This document shows positions 10,216 through 20,851 of a stretch of 64,000 nucleotides of DNA, one piece after another. The translations under genes and the position numbers were made by a program. The notes under the pieces are model-generated. The model was not told the origin of the DNA. It was given only the letters and a program-made list of their open reading frames with translations, and searched no databases. Origin of the DNA: Phytophthora hibernalis (Eukaryota > Oomycota > Peronosporomycetes > Peronosporales > Peronosporaceae); the NCBI GenBank assembly GCA_012656075.1, contig JAAKBF010000164.1, forward strand, positions 186,001-250,000. Direction: 5' to 3'. How positions within the stretch are numbered: position 1 is the stretch's first letter; each line of letters opens with the position of its first letter.

Positions 10216-12218
10216 ATGGCCAAGTCCTTTGCGCCTCTCGCAACGTCCGCCGCCTTCCTCATTGCGGCCGCAACCGCCGCCTCAGTCCCCGATGGCACGT
10301 GGCCCACCAGCACGGGCGCCGTGCAGTACGCCGAAGCGTACACGGTCAAGGCCGGCGAGGTCTTCGACGGCAAGATGCAGACCTTCGACCGCTCGGACAT
10401 CTCATGTGACGGTCAGTCCGAAAGCGGATCGTCCACAGCCGTGTTCCTCGTGGAGGCCGGTGGCACCCTCAAGAACGCCATCATCGGCAAGAACCAAATG
10501 GAAGGCGTCCACTGCGACAACAGTGACTGTACCATTGAGAATGTCTGGTGGGACGACGTGTGCGAAGACGCCCTCAGCATCAAGGGCGGAACTGCCTCCA
10601 GTGTGTCGACGGTCACGGGCGGCGGCGCTCGCTCGGCCGACGACAAGGTCATCCAGCACAATGGCCTGGGCTCCGTCCAGATCGACGGCTTCTACGGCGA
10701 AGACATCAGCAAGCTCTACCGCTCCTGCGGCACGTGCGGCGACAAGGCCCGCAAGGTGTCCGTCTCCAACGTGTACGTCGTGAACCCGGGCAACGCCGTC
10801 GTGACGGTGAACAAGAACTGGAACGACGAGGCCACGCTGAGCAACATCTGGGTCAAGTCGAGCGGCGACAAGGTGAAGATCTGCCAGTGGTCGCAGGGCA
10901 ACGCCGACGGCGAGCCATCGATGCTGGGCGATGGTCCGTCCGCCCCGCTGTGCCAGTACTCGGAGAGTGACGTGCACATCAACGGAGATGTTGCGCAGGC
11001 CACCGGCACCTCTTCCTCGACGGGATCGTCGGCCACGGCGCAAGTTTCAACGAACTCTACGACCGACGCGTCGGAGGCGGCTGCGCCTGGCACGGTGGCG
11101 CCGGCCAACACGGATTCTGGCGAGTCTAGCCAAAGCGAGCAGCAGAAGTCCAGCGAAGAGTCTACGGACGAGTCGGAGCAGCAGCAGCAGTCCAGCGCGT
11201 CCGAAAAGAAGGATGATGAAAGCGACAAGAAGAACAGCGAGGATAGCGACAACGACAAGAACCAAGAAGAGGAAGAGAACAATGACGACGCGCAGAACGA
11301 AGAGCAGACGATCGTTTCCAGTGCCGCCGGAAGTATCACCTCCAGTGGCAGCAACACCACCAGCGACAGTTCCAAGACTGAATCCACCATTCAGAGCTCC
11401 AGCTCCGGATCCACTACTCAGAGCTCCAACACCGGATCCGCTACCCAAAGCACGGACGGTGACTCGCCCACGCAGACTGCAACAACCAACTCCTCCACCT
11501 CCACCTCGACGGGATCGGTGCCGGACGGCACGTGGCCCTCCAGCACGGGAACCGTCCTCTACACGGAGCCGTACACGATCAAGGCCGGCGAGGTGTTCGA
11601 CGGCAAGATGCAGACCTTTGAGCGCTCGGACGTCACGTGCTCCGACGGTGAGGGCCAGAAGGACACGGCCGTGTTCCTCGTGGAGGCCGGCGGCACCTCA
11701 AGAACGCCATCATCGGCAAGAACCAGAAGGAGGGTGTGCACTGTGACGACCACGAGTGCACCATTGAGAACGTCTGGTGGGACGACGTGTGCGAGGACGC
11801 GCTGAGCATCAAGGGTGGATCGGCGTCCAGCGTGACCACCGTGACGAACTGCGGTGCGCGCTACGCCTCCGACAAGGTGGTGCAGCACAACGGCTACGGC
11901 ACCGTCAAGATCAATGGCTTCTACGCGCAGGAGTTCGGCAAGCTCTACCGTTCGTGCGGCACGTGCGGAGACATCCCTCGCATCGTGACGCTGGAGAACG
12001 TGTACGCGGTGGACCCTCTGGTGAGCGTCGTCACGGTGAACAAGAACTACGGCGACCAGGCCACGCTCAAGAACATCCGCGTGAAGACGACGGACGGCAG
12101 CACTGATGTGAAGGTGTGCCAGTGGTCGCAGGGCGGCAGTACGCCGTCGAACGTGGGCGACGGTCCGTCGGGCACACTGTGTCAGTACTCGGAGAGTGAC
12201 GTGCAGATCAACCAGTAG
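10216..12218 (+). CDS. Double-domain pectate lyase PL3, subfamily A, with one frameshift
   Basis: The start, signal peptide and domain 1 are as in the gene at 14494, and the acidic linker is open here. A missing C near 11697 (GGCACCTC against GGCACCCTC) shifts the frame at the start of domain 2, giving a stop at 11803-11805. The original frame continues unbroken from 11736 to the stop at 12218. As written the product would have one complete PL3 domain plus linker. The lost base is in a C-run, so a base-call error is as likely as a real mutation. The catalytic segments of domain 2 are all intact in the second frame. Confidence 0.82.
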
Positions 12219-12588
12219 ATGTGCAAAAAGTGTATTGATACGTGTATGTGATAGAGTGTGGGGAGGTAGAGCGAAGCACCGTTCTAGTTCCACCGTTGTT
12301 GCGTGTGAAGGAATATATGGGTTTCAAATAATCAAAACATGAAGTCGGTTTGTCTACGAGCAAGCGAGTACGGCAGTTTCTCTTTACTCTGGCCACCGCA
12401 CGAAAGAAATGCATGTACACTGAACAAGTAGCGACAGTGTTTCCCTCGTACGTGCAAGAACATGTCACTAAAGGAATAGGGACTATTAATGGTGTCACTG
12501 ACACTAGTGACACTGTCAGTGCAGCAATCCCATACTGTGTCCATGATAGTCTCTTGCACTCAAAATCTCGCAGTGCAGGACGTCATTA

Positions 12589-12749
12589 CAGAGTTCCCCG
12601 GCAAAGGAGAACCGTAATCAGTGATTTACCTTGCAAAATTAGTACATGTGTCCCAAAGCCTTTCTCTATCGGAATACAAATCCGTTTGCAAATCTTTTAA
12701 CCTGGGAGAATTTATTGGTCCCACCTTTCTCTCTTTGCCGGGAACTCTG
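12589..12749. mobile_element. MITE, Tc1/mariner-like, copy 2
   Basis: Same 18-bp inverted ends and TA flanks (12587-12588, 12750-12751) as at 992-1153, but one G shorter in the right end (CCGGGAACT). Confidence 0.8.
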
Positions 12750-14139
12750 TATTTAGGACGAGATAAAATCGAATGCATCGATTGTCGATGGTAACTTTTC
12801 CTTGAAGATGGGCACACCTGTTTCAGTAGTCGCATTAGTCGACAAGATTGCTGAATGACACCACCACAGCCTATCGCCGCTCGAACACCACACATGCCGC
12901 CGGCACGGTGCCGCTACATATTTGTATTATATCTTCCTGTCGCCCGCTACAGTCTTTTCTCTTTTCGACATCGGCACTAGCTGACCCATTTAAGTGGCTT
13001 TCGTCATTAACGGCGAACGACGGCATGGACAGTCTCGATCGCGTTTGGCTGTGCGCGGTGTCCGCGGTAGCAGCTGATGAGTAAGTCGCACAGTGATTCC
13101 CTTAGATACTTGACACCGGGGGTCGACGACCTGTACATGTTACTGTAAAAGGTCTGTTCATCATGTTGTAGACACGAGATTCTTTAGTGTCGGGCCCACG
13201 CCACACCTGGACGACTCACCAGTGCAGCAACGTCGCTCGGTCGGTCTGTCGATTCCAGTGTGCACGGTCGAAGCTAAATGCAAACACGCCCAAGCCTGTT
13301 CGAGTGATCGATAATTGCCTGCCATACGAAAAGCACATCGCTCGCTGTCATCAATAGTGCAGCAACAGCTTGCGCTGAAAGAATTTCCGCAATCTGGCAC
13401 GATGTGGAGCCTCGCCACAATGCGTGTAGGTCTACCCGACCCAGGGACAATGTCAATACAGTACAACACTTTGACGGCCTTGTCCAGCGTGGCTAAAAAA
13501 TGGATTCTAAATCAGTTAAATTACCAATATAATTAAAATATTGATTTTTTATTAATTTATTATCATTAATTTACCCCTTGTTTTGGATATAAACTAATAT
13601 TATATATTAAACTACCAATAGGTATATTTTTAAGGGTAATGCGTTACCAATTTTTTATTCAGCATCTATTGAACTTTTAATATATTGATTAATTTTTAAA
13701 CCTTCCAGTTCAGGTGCTAGTATTAAATGAGATTAAAAGTCGTTTTTTAGTGCTGATTGCCAGACGAGCAGCTGGGCGATGGCTGTCAAGAGAGTGCTGT
13801 AGTGACTCGTAGCGATTTTTGGTCCTGCAGCTGGAGAACGCCAGCCGCGGCGTTCGCTCGCGTCTTAATACAGTGCAAGGAGGCGTACCAAGCGCGCTAT
13901 GGGTATATATGAAAAAGTATGCGTCTTATCGAAGGAGAGTTCCACAACCTCGATCGTTGAGCTTGGCGAGGAGCATTCACATATGCCGCTCTGCCGACGC
14001 ATACAATCTCAAATGTTGAGGTAGTCGCGTGGAGAACCTCCTCGACTTGGAAGGGCACGCCACGAGTAGCAAAACGCACGCATCCAAAGCGTCAACTTGT
14101 CAACTCCTGCAAACCGCGTGCCACAGCTTCTGACAGCCA

Positions 14140-14152
14140 TGATCGATCGTCA
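14140..14152 (+). promoter_or_regulatory. Conserved upstream dyad motif of lyase A4
   Basis: TGATCGATCGTCA lies 342-354 nt upstream of the ATG, matching the sites before subfamilies B (45550-45562) and C (58612-58624). Confidence 0.4.
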
Positions 14153-14409
14153 TGGATTTGACGGGCAGTCGAAAAGGCTGACCATGAAAACAAGTGAGCT
14201 CGCCCGCAAACCCCGAACAGCAGAACTGCTGCTGGAAAACAACTGCCACCCCCGATCTTCGCCACCAGGACATCAGCTCTATCAACGTGTTGTTTTCGCT
14301 GCTACCAAGTCACCCGGTGCCACGACGCTCTGATGGTCGACCGACGGTGCCAGTCGTATCCTGACTAACGAACGGATTAAAGCTTTAGTCGGTGTCGGTG
14401 CCAACAACT

Positions 14410-14428
14410 CCCATTAATCAATTTTCCT
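14410..14428 (+). promoter_or_regulatory. Core promoter (Inr+FPR) of lyase A4
   Basis: CCCATTAATCAATTTTCCT lies about 66-84 nt before the ATG at 14494. It is preceded by TTAGTCGGTGTCGGTGCCAA, which contains a 6-bp GGTGTC-type duplication not seen in subfamilies B and C. Confidence 0.62.
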
Positions 14429-14493
14429 CTCCAGCAGCAAGTGGCCAAGCACACAAGCCAACGCCCACCTACATCTCATTACTGCAATCCAAG

Positions 14494-16497
14494 ATGGCCA
14501 AGTCCTTTGCGCCTCTCGCAACGTCCGCCGCCTTCCTCATTGCGGCCGCAACCGCCGCCTCAGTCCCCGATGGCACGTGGCCCACCAGCACGGGCGCCGT
14601 GCAGTACGCCGAAGCGTACACGGTCAAGGCCGGCGAGGTCTTCGACGGCAAGATGCAGACCTTCGACCGCTCGGACATCTCATGTGACGGTCAGTCCGAA
14701 AGCGGATCGTCCACAGCCGTGTTCCTCGTGGAGGCCGGTGGCACCCTCAAGAACGCCATCATCGGCAAGAACCAAATGGAAGGCGTCCACTGCGACAACA
14801 GTGACTGTACCATTGAGAATGTCTGGTGGGACGACGTGTGCGAAGACGCCCTCAGCATCAAGGGCGGAACTGCCTCCAGTGTGTCGACGGTCACGGGCGG
14901 CGGCGCTCGCTCGGCCGACGACAAGGTCATCCAGCACAATGGCCTGGGCTCCGTCCAGATCGACGGCTTCTACGGCGAAGACATCAGCAAGCTCTACCGC
15001 TCCTGCGGCACGTGCGGCGACAAGGCCCGCAAGGTGTCCGTCTCCAACGTGTACGTCGTGAACCCGGGCAACGCCGTCGTGACGGTGAACAAGAACTGGA
15101 ACGACGAGGCCACGCTGAGCAACATCTGGGTCAAGTCGAGCGGCGACAAGGTGAAGATCTGCCAGTGGTCGCAGGGCAACGCCGACGGCGAGCCATCGAT
15201 GCTGGGCGATGGTCCGTCCGCCCCGCTGTGCCAGTACTCGGAGAGTGACGTGCACATCAACGGAGATGTTGCGCAGGCCACCGGCACCTCTTCCTCGACG
15301 GGATCGTCGGCCACGGCGCAAGTTTCAACGAACTCTACGACCGACGCGTCGGAGGCGGCTGCGCCTGGCACGGTGGCGCCGGCCAACACGGATTCTGGCG
15401 AGTCTAGCCAAAGCGAGCAGCAGAAGTCCAGCGAAGAGTCTACGGACGAGTCGGAGCAGCAGCAGCAGTCCAGCGCGTCCGAAAAGAAGGATGATGAAAG
15501 CGACAAGAAGAACAGCGAGGATAGCGACAACGACAAGAACCAAGAAGAGGAAGAGAACAATGACGACGCGCAGAACGAAGAGCAGACGATCGTTTCCAGT
15601 GCCGCCGGAAGTATCACCTCCAGTGGCAGCAACACCACCAGCGACAGCTCCAAGACTGAATCCACCATTCAGAGCTCCAGCTCCGGATCCACTACTCAGA
15701 GCTCCAACACCGGATCCGCTACCCAAAGCACGGACGGTGACTCGCCCACGCAGACTGCAACAACCAACTCCTCCACCTCCACCTCGACGGGATCGGTGCC
15801 GGACGGCACGTGGCCCTCCAGCACGGGAACCGTCCTCTACACGGAGCCGTACACGATCAAGGCCGGCGAGGTGTTCGACGGCAAGATGCAGACCTTTGAG
15901 CGCTCGGACGTCACGTGCTCCGACGGTGAGGGCCAGAAGGACACGGCCGTGTTCCTCGTGGAGGCCGGCGGCACCCTCAAGAACGCCATCATCGGCAAGA
16001 ACCAGAAGGAGGGTGTGCACTGTGACGACCACGAGTGCACCATTGAGAACGTCTGGTGGGACGACGTGTGCGAGGACGCGCTGAGCATCAAGGGTGGATC
16101 GGCGTCCAGCGTGACCACCGTGACGAACTGCGGTGCGCGCTACGCCTCCGACAAGGTGGTGCAGCACAACGGCTACGGCACCGTCAAGATCAATGGCTTC
16201 TACGCGCAGGAGTTCGGCAAGCTCTACCGTTCGTGCGGCACGTGCGGAGACATCCCTCGCATCGTGACGCTGGAGAACGTGTACGCGGTGGACCCTCTGG
16301 TGAGCGTCGTCACGGTGAACAAGAACTACGGCGACCAGGCCACGCTCAAGAACATCCGCGTGAAGACGACGGACGGCAGCACTGATGTGAAGGTGTGCCA
16401 GTGGTCGCAGGGCGGCAGTACGCCGTCGAACGTGGGCGACGGTCCGTCGGGCACACTGTGTCAGTACTCGGAGAGTGACGTGCAGATCAACCAGTAG
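14494..16497 (+). CDS. Double-domain pectate lyase PL3, subfamily A (intact)
   Basis: This 667-residue secreted enzyme should cleave de-esterified pectin (polygalacturonate) in the plant wall by Ca-dependent beta-elimination. The signal peptide is residues 1-21. PL3 domain 1 is about 23-255, an acidic low-complexity linker (Ser, Gln, Glu, Asp, Lys) 256-432, and PL3 domain 2 433-667. From memory of the Bacillus PL3 structure, the metal ligands match E117/D118 and the catalytic residues match K144, K166 and R169 in domain 1. In domain 2 the equivalents are E527/D528, K554, K576 and R579; the K-K spacing of 22 is identical in both. ATG 14494 is preferred over the upstream in-frame GTG because of the signal peptide and promoter position. 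It is the only unbroken subfamily-A copy here. Confidence 0.95.
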   Translation: MAKSFAPLATSAAFLIAAATAASVPDGTWPTSTGAVQYAEAYTVKAGEVFDGKMQTFDRSDISCDGQSESGSSTAVFLVEAGGTLKNAIIGKNQMEGVHCDNSDCTIENVWWDDVCEDALSIKGGTASSVSTVTGGGARSADDKVIQHNGLGSVQIDGFYGEDISKLYRSCGTCGDKARKVSVSNVYVVNPGNAVVTVNKNWNDEATLSNIWVKSSGDKVKICQWSQGNADGEPSMLGDGPSAPLCQYSESDVHINGDVAQATGTSSSTGSSATAQVSTNSTTDASEAAAPGTVAPANTDSGESSQSEQQKSSEESTDESEQQQQSSASEKKDDESDKKNSEDSDNDKNQEEEENNDDAQNEEQTIVSSAAGSITSSGSNTTSDSSKTESTIQSSSSGSTTQSSNTGSATQSTDGDSPTQTATTNSSTSTSTGSVPDGTWPSSTGTVLYTEPYTIKAGEVFDGKMQTFERSDVTCSDGEGQKDTAVFLVEAGGTLKNAIIGKNQKEGVHCDDHECTIENVWWDDVCEDALSIKGGSASSVTTVTNCGARYASDKVVQHNGYGTVKINGFYAQEFGKLYRSCGTCGDIPRIVTLENVYAVDPLVSVVTVNKNYGDQATLKNIRVKTTDGSTDVKVCQWSQGGSTPSNVGDGPSGTLCQYSESDVQINQ

Positions 16498-16760
16498 ATG
16501 TGCAAAAAGTGTGTTGATACGTGTATGTGATAGAGTGTGGGGAGGTAGAGCGAAGCACCGTTCTAGTTCCACCGTTGTTGCGTGTGAAGGAATATATGGG
16601 TTTCAAATAATCAAAACATGAAGTCGGTTTGTCTACGAGCAAGCGAGTACGGCAGTTTCTCTTTACTCTGGCCACCGCACGAAAGAAATGCATGTACACT
16701 GAACAAGTAGCGACAGTGTTTCCCTCGTACGTGCAAGAACATGTCACTAAAGGAATAGGG

Positions 16761-17183
16761 ACCGGCCCACATTTAAGTCGACTCAGATATTTCATTGGCC
16801 AATTCTCATGTTATAGCTTTTACTCGAATTTATCTACAACAGCAGTATGAGCTACTGTGCACTTGACATCACACCTTGTTGCAAGAGTGCCGTTCAAAAA
16901 GCGAGAATGAGAAGATCGTATTCCTACACCAGCACAAATTGCGACAACTCTCTTATCCGCACCTGAACGCCAAGGTCTTCGTGGTCAATCGCCGACTGGA
17001 GAAATACTTCGAGCTACGCTTCAGCTCTTGTGTACCGGTAGATTTGCACTGGCAGGATTCGGGACTGAGTTTGGAAAATGGAGCATTCCCTCTCTCCCCA
17101 TTTGCACGCCTAACGCGCAGCGGGGCTTCTCAATGAGAGTCCCTTAGTCCTGTATAAACTAAGTAACTCAAATGTGGGCCGGT
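16761..17183. mobile_element. TIR element carrying an ORF, copy 2
   Basis: Same inverted ends ACCGGCCCACATTTAAGT / ACTCAAATGTGGGCCGGT as at 5164-5585. Confidence 0.6.
16876..17136 (+). pseudogene. Captured gene fragment inside the TIR element, copy 2
   Basis: An 86-codon ORF; the longer and probably original reading of the fragment also present at 5279-5515, ending ...LSPFARLTRSGASQ. No family is recognised. The position between TIRs suggests capture. Confidence 0.35.
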
Positions 17184-17426
17184 TGGGAAAATGTTGATGT
17201 ATTTGTGGCCGGTGGTGATAATTATCCCTAGGAAATGTGGCAACCAGGCTTGAGTAGCATTGGCTTTTTTACTCATATCAAATCAATGATAAGAAAGAAA
17301 TTTTCTATTGATTATCAATATCGATTTTTATCAGCGTTGATAAAGAGCCTGAGCAAATATCATAGTACTATATCATCGATATTTATCAGTGATAAAATCA
17401 GTTTGGCCATTTTTGTATTAAAAATT

Positions 17427-17801
17427 CTACAGCGACCTCGCTGTAGAATTTCTTCTCACGTCGTCCCACCAGACGTTCTCAATGGTGCACTCGTGGTCGT
17501 CACAGTGCACACCCTCCTTCTGGATCTTGCCGATGATGGCGTTCTTGAGGGTGCCGCCGGCCTCCACGAGGAACACGGCTGTGGACGATCCGCTTTCGGA
17601 CTGACCGTCACATGAGATGTCCGAGCGGTCGAAGGTCTGCATCTTGCCGTCGAAGACCTCGCCGGCCTTGACCGTGTACGCTTCGGCGTACTGCACGGCG
17701 CCCGTGCTGGTGGGCCACGTGCCATCGGGGACTGAGGCGGCGGTTGCGGCCGCAATGAGGAAGGCGGCGGACGTTGCGAGAGTCGCAAAGGACTTGGCCA
17801 T
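17427..17801 (-). pseudogene. Truncated chimeric PL3 5' fragment, copy 2 (open frame)
   Basis: From the ATG at 17801 the frame stays open for 124 codons: signal peptide, the first part of domain 1 (SVPDGTWP..., ISCDGQSESGSS), then domain-2-type sequence KIQKEGVHCDDHEC, IENVWWDDV, and nine unrelated codons from the junction. It has its own copy of the core promoter (about 17866-17884), so a short secreted peptide could be made. It lacks the catalytic K/K/R segments and cannot be a lyase. The switch from domain-1 to domain-2 sequence falls in a stretch of about 45 bp common to both domains. Confidence 0.85.
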
Positions 17802-19652
17802 CTTGGATTGCAGTAATGAGATGTAGGTGGGCGTTGGCTTGTGTGCTTGGCCACTTGCTGCTGGAGAGGAAAATTGATTAATGGGAGTTGTTGGCACCGA
17901 CACCGACTAAAGCTTTAATCCGTTCGTTAGTCAGGATACGACTGGCACCGTCGGTCGACCATCAGAGCGTCGTGGCACCGGGTGACTTGGTAGCAGCGAA
18001 AACAACACGTTGATAGAGCTGATGTCCTGGTGGCGAAGATCGGGGGTGGCAGTTGTTTTCCAGCAGCAGTTCTGCTGTTCGGGGTTTGCGGGCGAGCTCA
18101 CTTGTTTTCATGGTCAGCCTTTTCGACTGCCCGTCAAATCCATGACGATCGATCATGGCTGTCAGAAGCTGTGGCACGCGGTTTGCAGGAGTTGACAAGT
18201 TGACGCTTTGGATGCGTGCGTTTTGCTACTCGTGGCGTGCCCTTCAAGTCGAGGAGGTTCTCCACGCGACTACCTCAACATTTGAGATTGTATGCGTCGG
18301 CAGAGCGGCATATGTGAATGCTCCTCGCCAAGCTCAACGATCGAGGTTGTGGAACTCTCCTTCGATAAGACGCATACTTTTCATATATACCCATAGCGCG
18401 CTTGGTACGCCTCCTTGCACTGTATTAAGACGCGAGCGAACGCCGCGGCTGGCGTTCTCCAGCTGCAGGACCAAAAATCGCTACGAGTCACTACAGCACT
18501 CTCTTGACAGCCATCGCCCAGCTGCTCGTCTGGCAATCAGCACTAAAAAACGACTTTTAATCTCATTTAATACTAGCACCTGAACTGGAAGGTTTAAAAA
18601 TTAATCAATATATTAAAAGTTCAATAGATGCTGAATAAAAAATTGGTAACGCATTACCCTTAAAAATATACCTATTGGTAGTTTAATACATAATATTAGT
18701 TTATATCCAAAACAAGGGGTAAATTAATGATAATAAATTAATAAAAAATCAATATTTTAATTATATTGGTAATTTAACTGATTTAGAATCCATTTTTTAG
18801 CCACGCTGGACAAGGCCGTCAAAGTGTTGTACTGTATTGACATTGTCCCTGGGTCGGGTAGACCTACACGCATTGTGGCGAGGCTCCACATCGTGCCAGA
18901 TTGCGGAAATTCTTTCAGCGCAAGCTGTTGCTGCACTATTGATGACAGCGAGCGATGTGCTTTTCGTCGGCGGCATGTGTGGTGTTCGAGCGGCGATAGG
19001 CTGTGGTGGTGTCATTCAGCAATCTTGTCGACTAATGCGACTACTGAAACAGGTGTGCCCATCTTCAAGGAAAAGTTACCATCGACAATCGATGCATTCG
19101 ATTTTATCTCGTCCTAAATACAGAGTTCCCCGGCAAAGAGAGAAAGGTGGAACCAATAAATTCTCCCAGGTTAAAAGATTTGCAAACGGATTTGTATTCC
19201 GATAGAGAAAGGCTTTGGGACACATGTACTAATTTTGCAAGGTAAATCACTGATTACGGTTCTCCTTTGCCGGGGAACTCTGTAATGACGTCCTGCACTG
19301 CGAGATTTTGAGTGCAAGAGACTATCATGGACACAGTATGGGATTGCTGCACTGACAGTGTCACTAGTGTCAGTGACACCATTAATAGTCCCTATTCCTT
19401 TAGTGACATGTTCTTGCACGTACGAGGGAAACACTGTCGCTACTTGTTCAGTGTACATGCATTTCTTTCGTGCGGTGGCCAGAGTAAAGAGAAACTGCCG
19501 TACTCGCTTGCTCGTAGACAAACCGACTTCATGTTTTGATTATTTGAAACCCATATATTCCTTCACACGCAACAACGGTGGAACTAGAACGGTGCTTCGC
19601 TCTACCTCCCCACACTCTATCACATACACGTATCAATACACTTTTTGCACAT
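17802..19652. repeat. Inverted spacer and lyase 3' flank (no gene seen)
   Basis: Inverted promoter/spacer as at 6202-7913, but with about 430 bp deleted at about 18968 (GCTTTTCGT joined to CGGCGGCATG). It then continues through the MITE (19121-19282) and the inverted lyase 3' flank, in mirror image of 621-1180. Confidence 0.75.
19121..19282. mobile_element. MITE, Tc1/mariner-like, copy 3 (inverted)
   Basis: Ends CAGAGTTCCCCGGCAAAG / CTTTGCCGGGGAACTCTG with TA at 19119-19120 and 19283-19284; reverse orientation relative to copies 1 and 2. Confidence 0.8.
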
Positions 19653-20851
19653 CTACTGGTTGATCTGCACGTCACTCTCCGAGTACTGACACAGTGTGCC
19701 CGACGGACCGTCGCCCACGTTCGACGGCGTACTGCCGCCCTGCGACCACTGGCACACCTTCACATCAGTGCTGCCGTCCGTCGTCTTCACGCGGATGTTC
19801 TTGAGCGTGGCCTGGTCGCCGTAGTTCTTGTTCACCGTGACGACGCTCACCAGAGGGTCCACCGCGTACACGTTCTCCAGCGTCACGATGCGAGGGATGT
19901 CTCCGCACGTGCCGCACGAACGGTAGAGCTTGCCGAACTCCTGCGCGTAGAAGCCATTGATCTTGACGGTGCCGTAGCCGTTGTGCTGCACCACCTTGTC
20001 GGAGGCGTAGCGCGCACCGCAGTTCGTCACGGTGGTCACGCTGGACGCCGATCCACCCTTGATGCTCAGCGCGTCCTCGCACACGTCGTCCCACCAGACG
20101 TTCTCAATGGTGCACTCGTGGTCGTCACAGTGCACACCCTCCTTCTGGTTCTTGCCGATGATGGCGTTCTTGAGGGTGCCGCCGGCCTCCACGAGGAACA
20201 CGGCCGTGTCCTTCTGGCCCTCACCGTCGGAGCACGTGACGTCCGAGCGCTCAAAGGTCTGCATCTTGCCGTCGAACACCTCGCCGGCCTTGATCGTGTA
20301 CGGCTCCGTGTAGAGGACGGTTCCCGTGCTGGAGGGCCACGTGCCGTCCGGCACCGATCCCGTCGAGGTGGAGGTGGAGGAGTTGGTTGTTGCAGTCTGC
20401 GTGGGCGAGTCACCGTCCGTGCTTTGGGTAGCGGATCCGGTGTTGGAGCTCTGAGTAGTGGATCCGGAGCTGGAGCTCTGAATGGTGGATTCAGTCTTGG
20501 AACTGTCGCTGGTGGTGTTGCTGCCACTGGAGGTGATACTTCCGGCGGCACTGGAAACGATCGTCTGCTCTTCGTTCTGCGCGTCGTCATTGTTCTCTTC
20601 CTCTTCTTGGTTCTTGTCGTTGTCGCTATCCTCGCTGTTCTTCTTGTCGCTTTCATCATCCTTCTTTTCGGACGCGCTGGACTGCTGCTGCTGCTCCGAC
20701 TCGTCCGTAGACTCTTCGCTGGACTTCTGCTGCTCGCTTTGGCTAGACTCGCCAGAATCCGTGTTGGCCGGCGCCACCGTGCCAGGCGCAGCCGCCTCCG
20801 ACGCGTCGGTCGTAGAGTTCGTTGAAACTTGCGCCGTGGCCGACGATCCCG
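19653..20851 (-). pseudogene. 5'-deleted PL3 subfamily A (linker plus domain 2 only)
   Basis: On the minus strand an uninterrupted frame covers the end of domain 1's tail, the whole acidic linker and complete domain 2, ending at 19653. Upstream, at about 20852, the gene is joined directly to spacer DNA at the TGATCGATC motif region. This deletes the core promoter, signal peptide and domain 1, and an in-frame TGA lies just before the junction. The catalytic residues of domain 2 are all present, but no start codon, secretion signal or promoter remains, so it is probably silent. The deletion removed about 1.1-1.2 kb relative to intact copies. Confidence 0.85.

Larger units (their letters stand above)
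12219..14409. other. Spacer I, second copy (no gene seen)
   Basis: Nearly identical to 621-2810, with the same MITE, AT-rich tract and upstream motif (14140-14152). The visible differences are mostly in runs of one base, for example GGGG against GGGGG near 12260 and AAAAAA against AAAAA near 13495. Confidence 0.7.
16498..17426. other. Spacer II, second copy
   Basis: Matches 4900-5840: lyase 3' flank, TIR element (16761-17183), then the AT-rich TATCGAT/GATAAA tract. It ends in the perfect small palindrome ATTCTACAGCG-ACCT-CGCTGTAGAAT at the junction with the truncated lyase. Confidence 0.6.
11600..19110. repeat. Large duplicated block, copy 2
   Basis: This is the counterpart of 1-7913, in the same orientation. 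Differences include many homopolymer-length changes, several substitutions and a deletion of about 430 bp near 18968 in the inverted spacer. Copy 2 runs directly into a further inverted segment (19111-22124) that has no counterpart after copy 1. Confidence 0.85.

Noticed and set aside
14392..14493. In-frame 34-codon N-terminal extension of the lyases starting with GTG
   Set aside because: It spans the Inr+FPR core promoter and 5' leader, starts with GTG in a eukaryote, and would bury the signal peptide. The downstream ATG is correct.
15325..16572. 415-codon antisense ORF opposite the lyase (and similar at 19578, 11559, 3736, 47501)
   Set aside because: A shadow of the GC-rich codon usage of the lyase: Leu/Val/Arg/His-rich with no domain, and it changes exactly with the sense strand.
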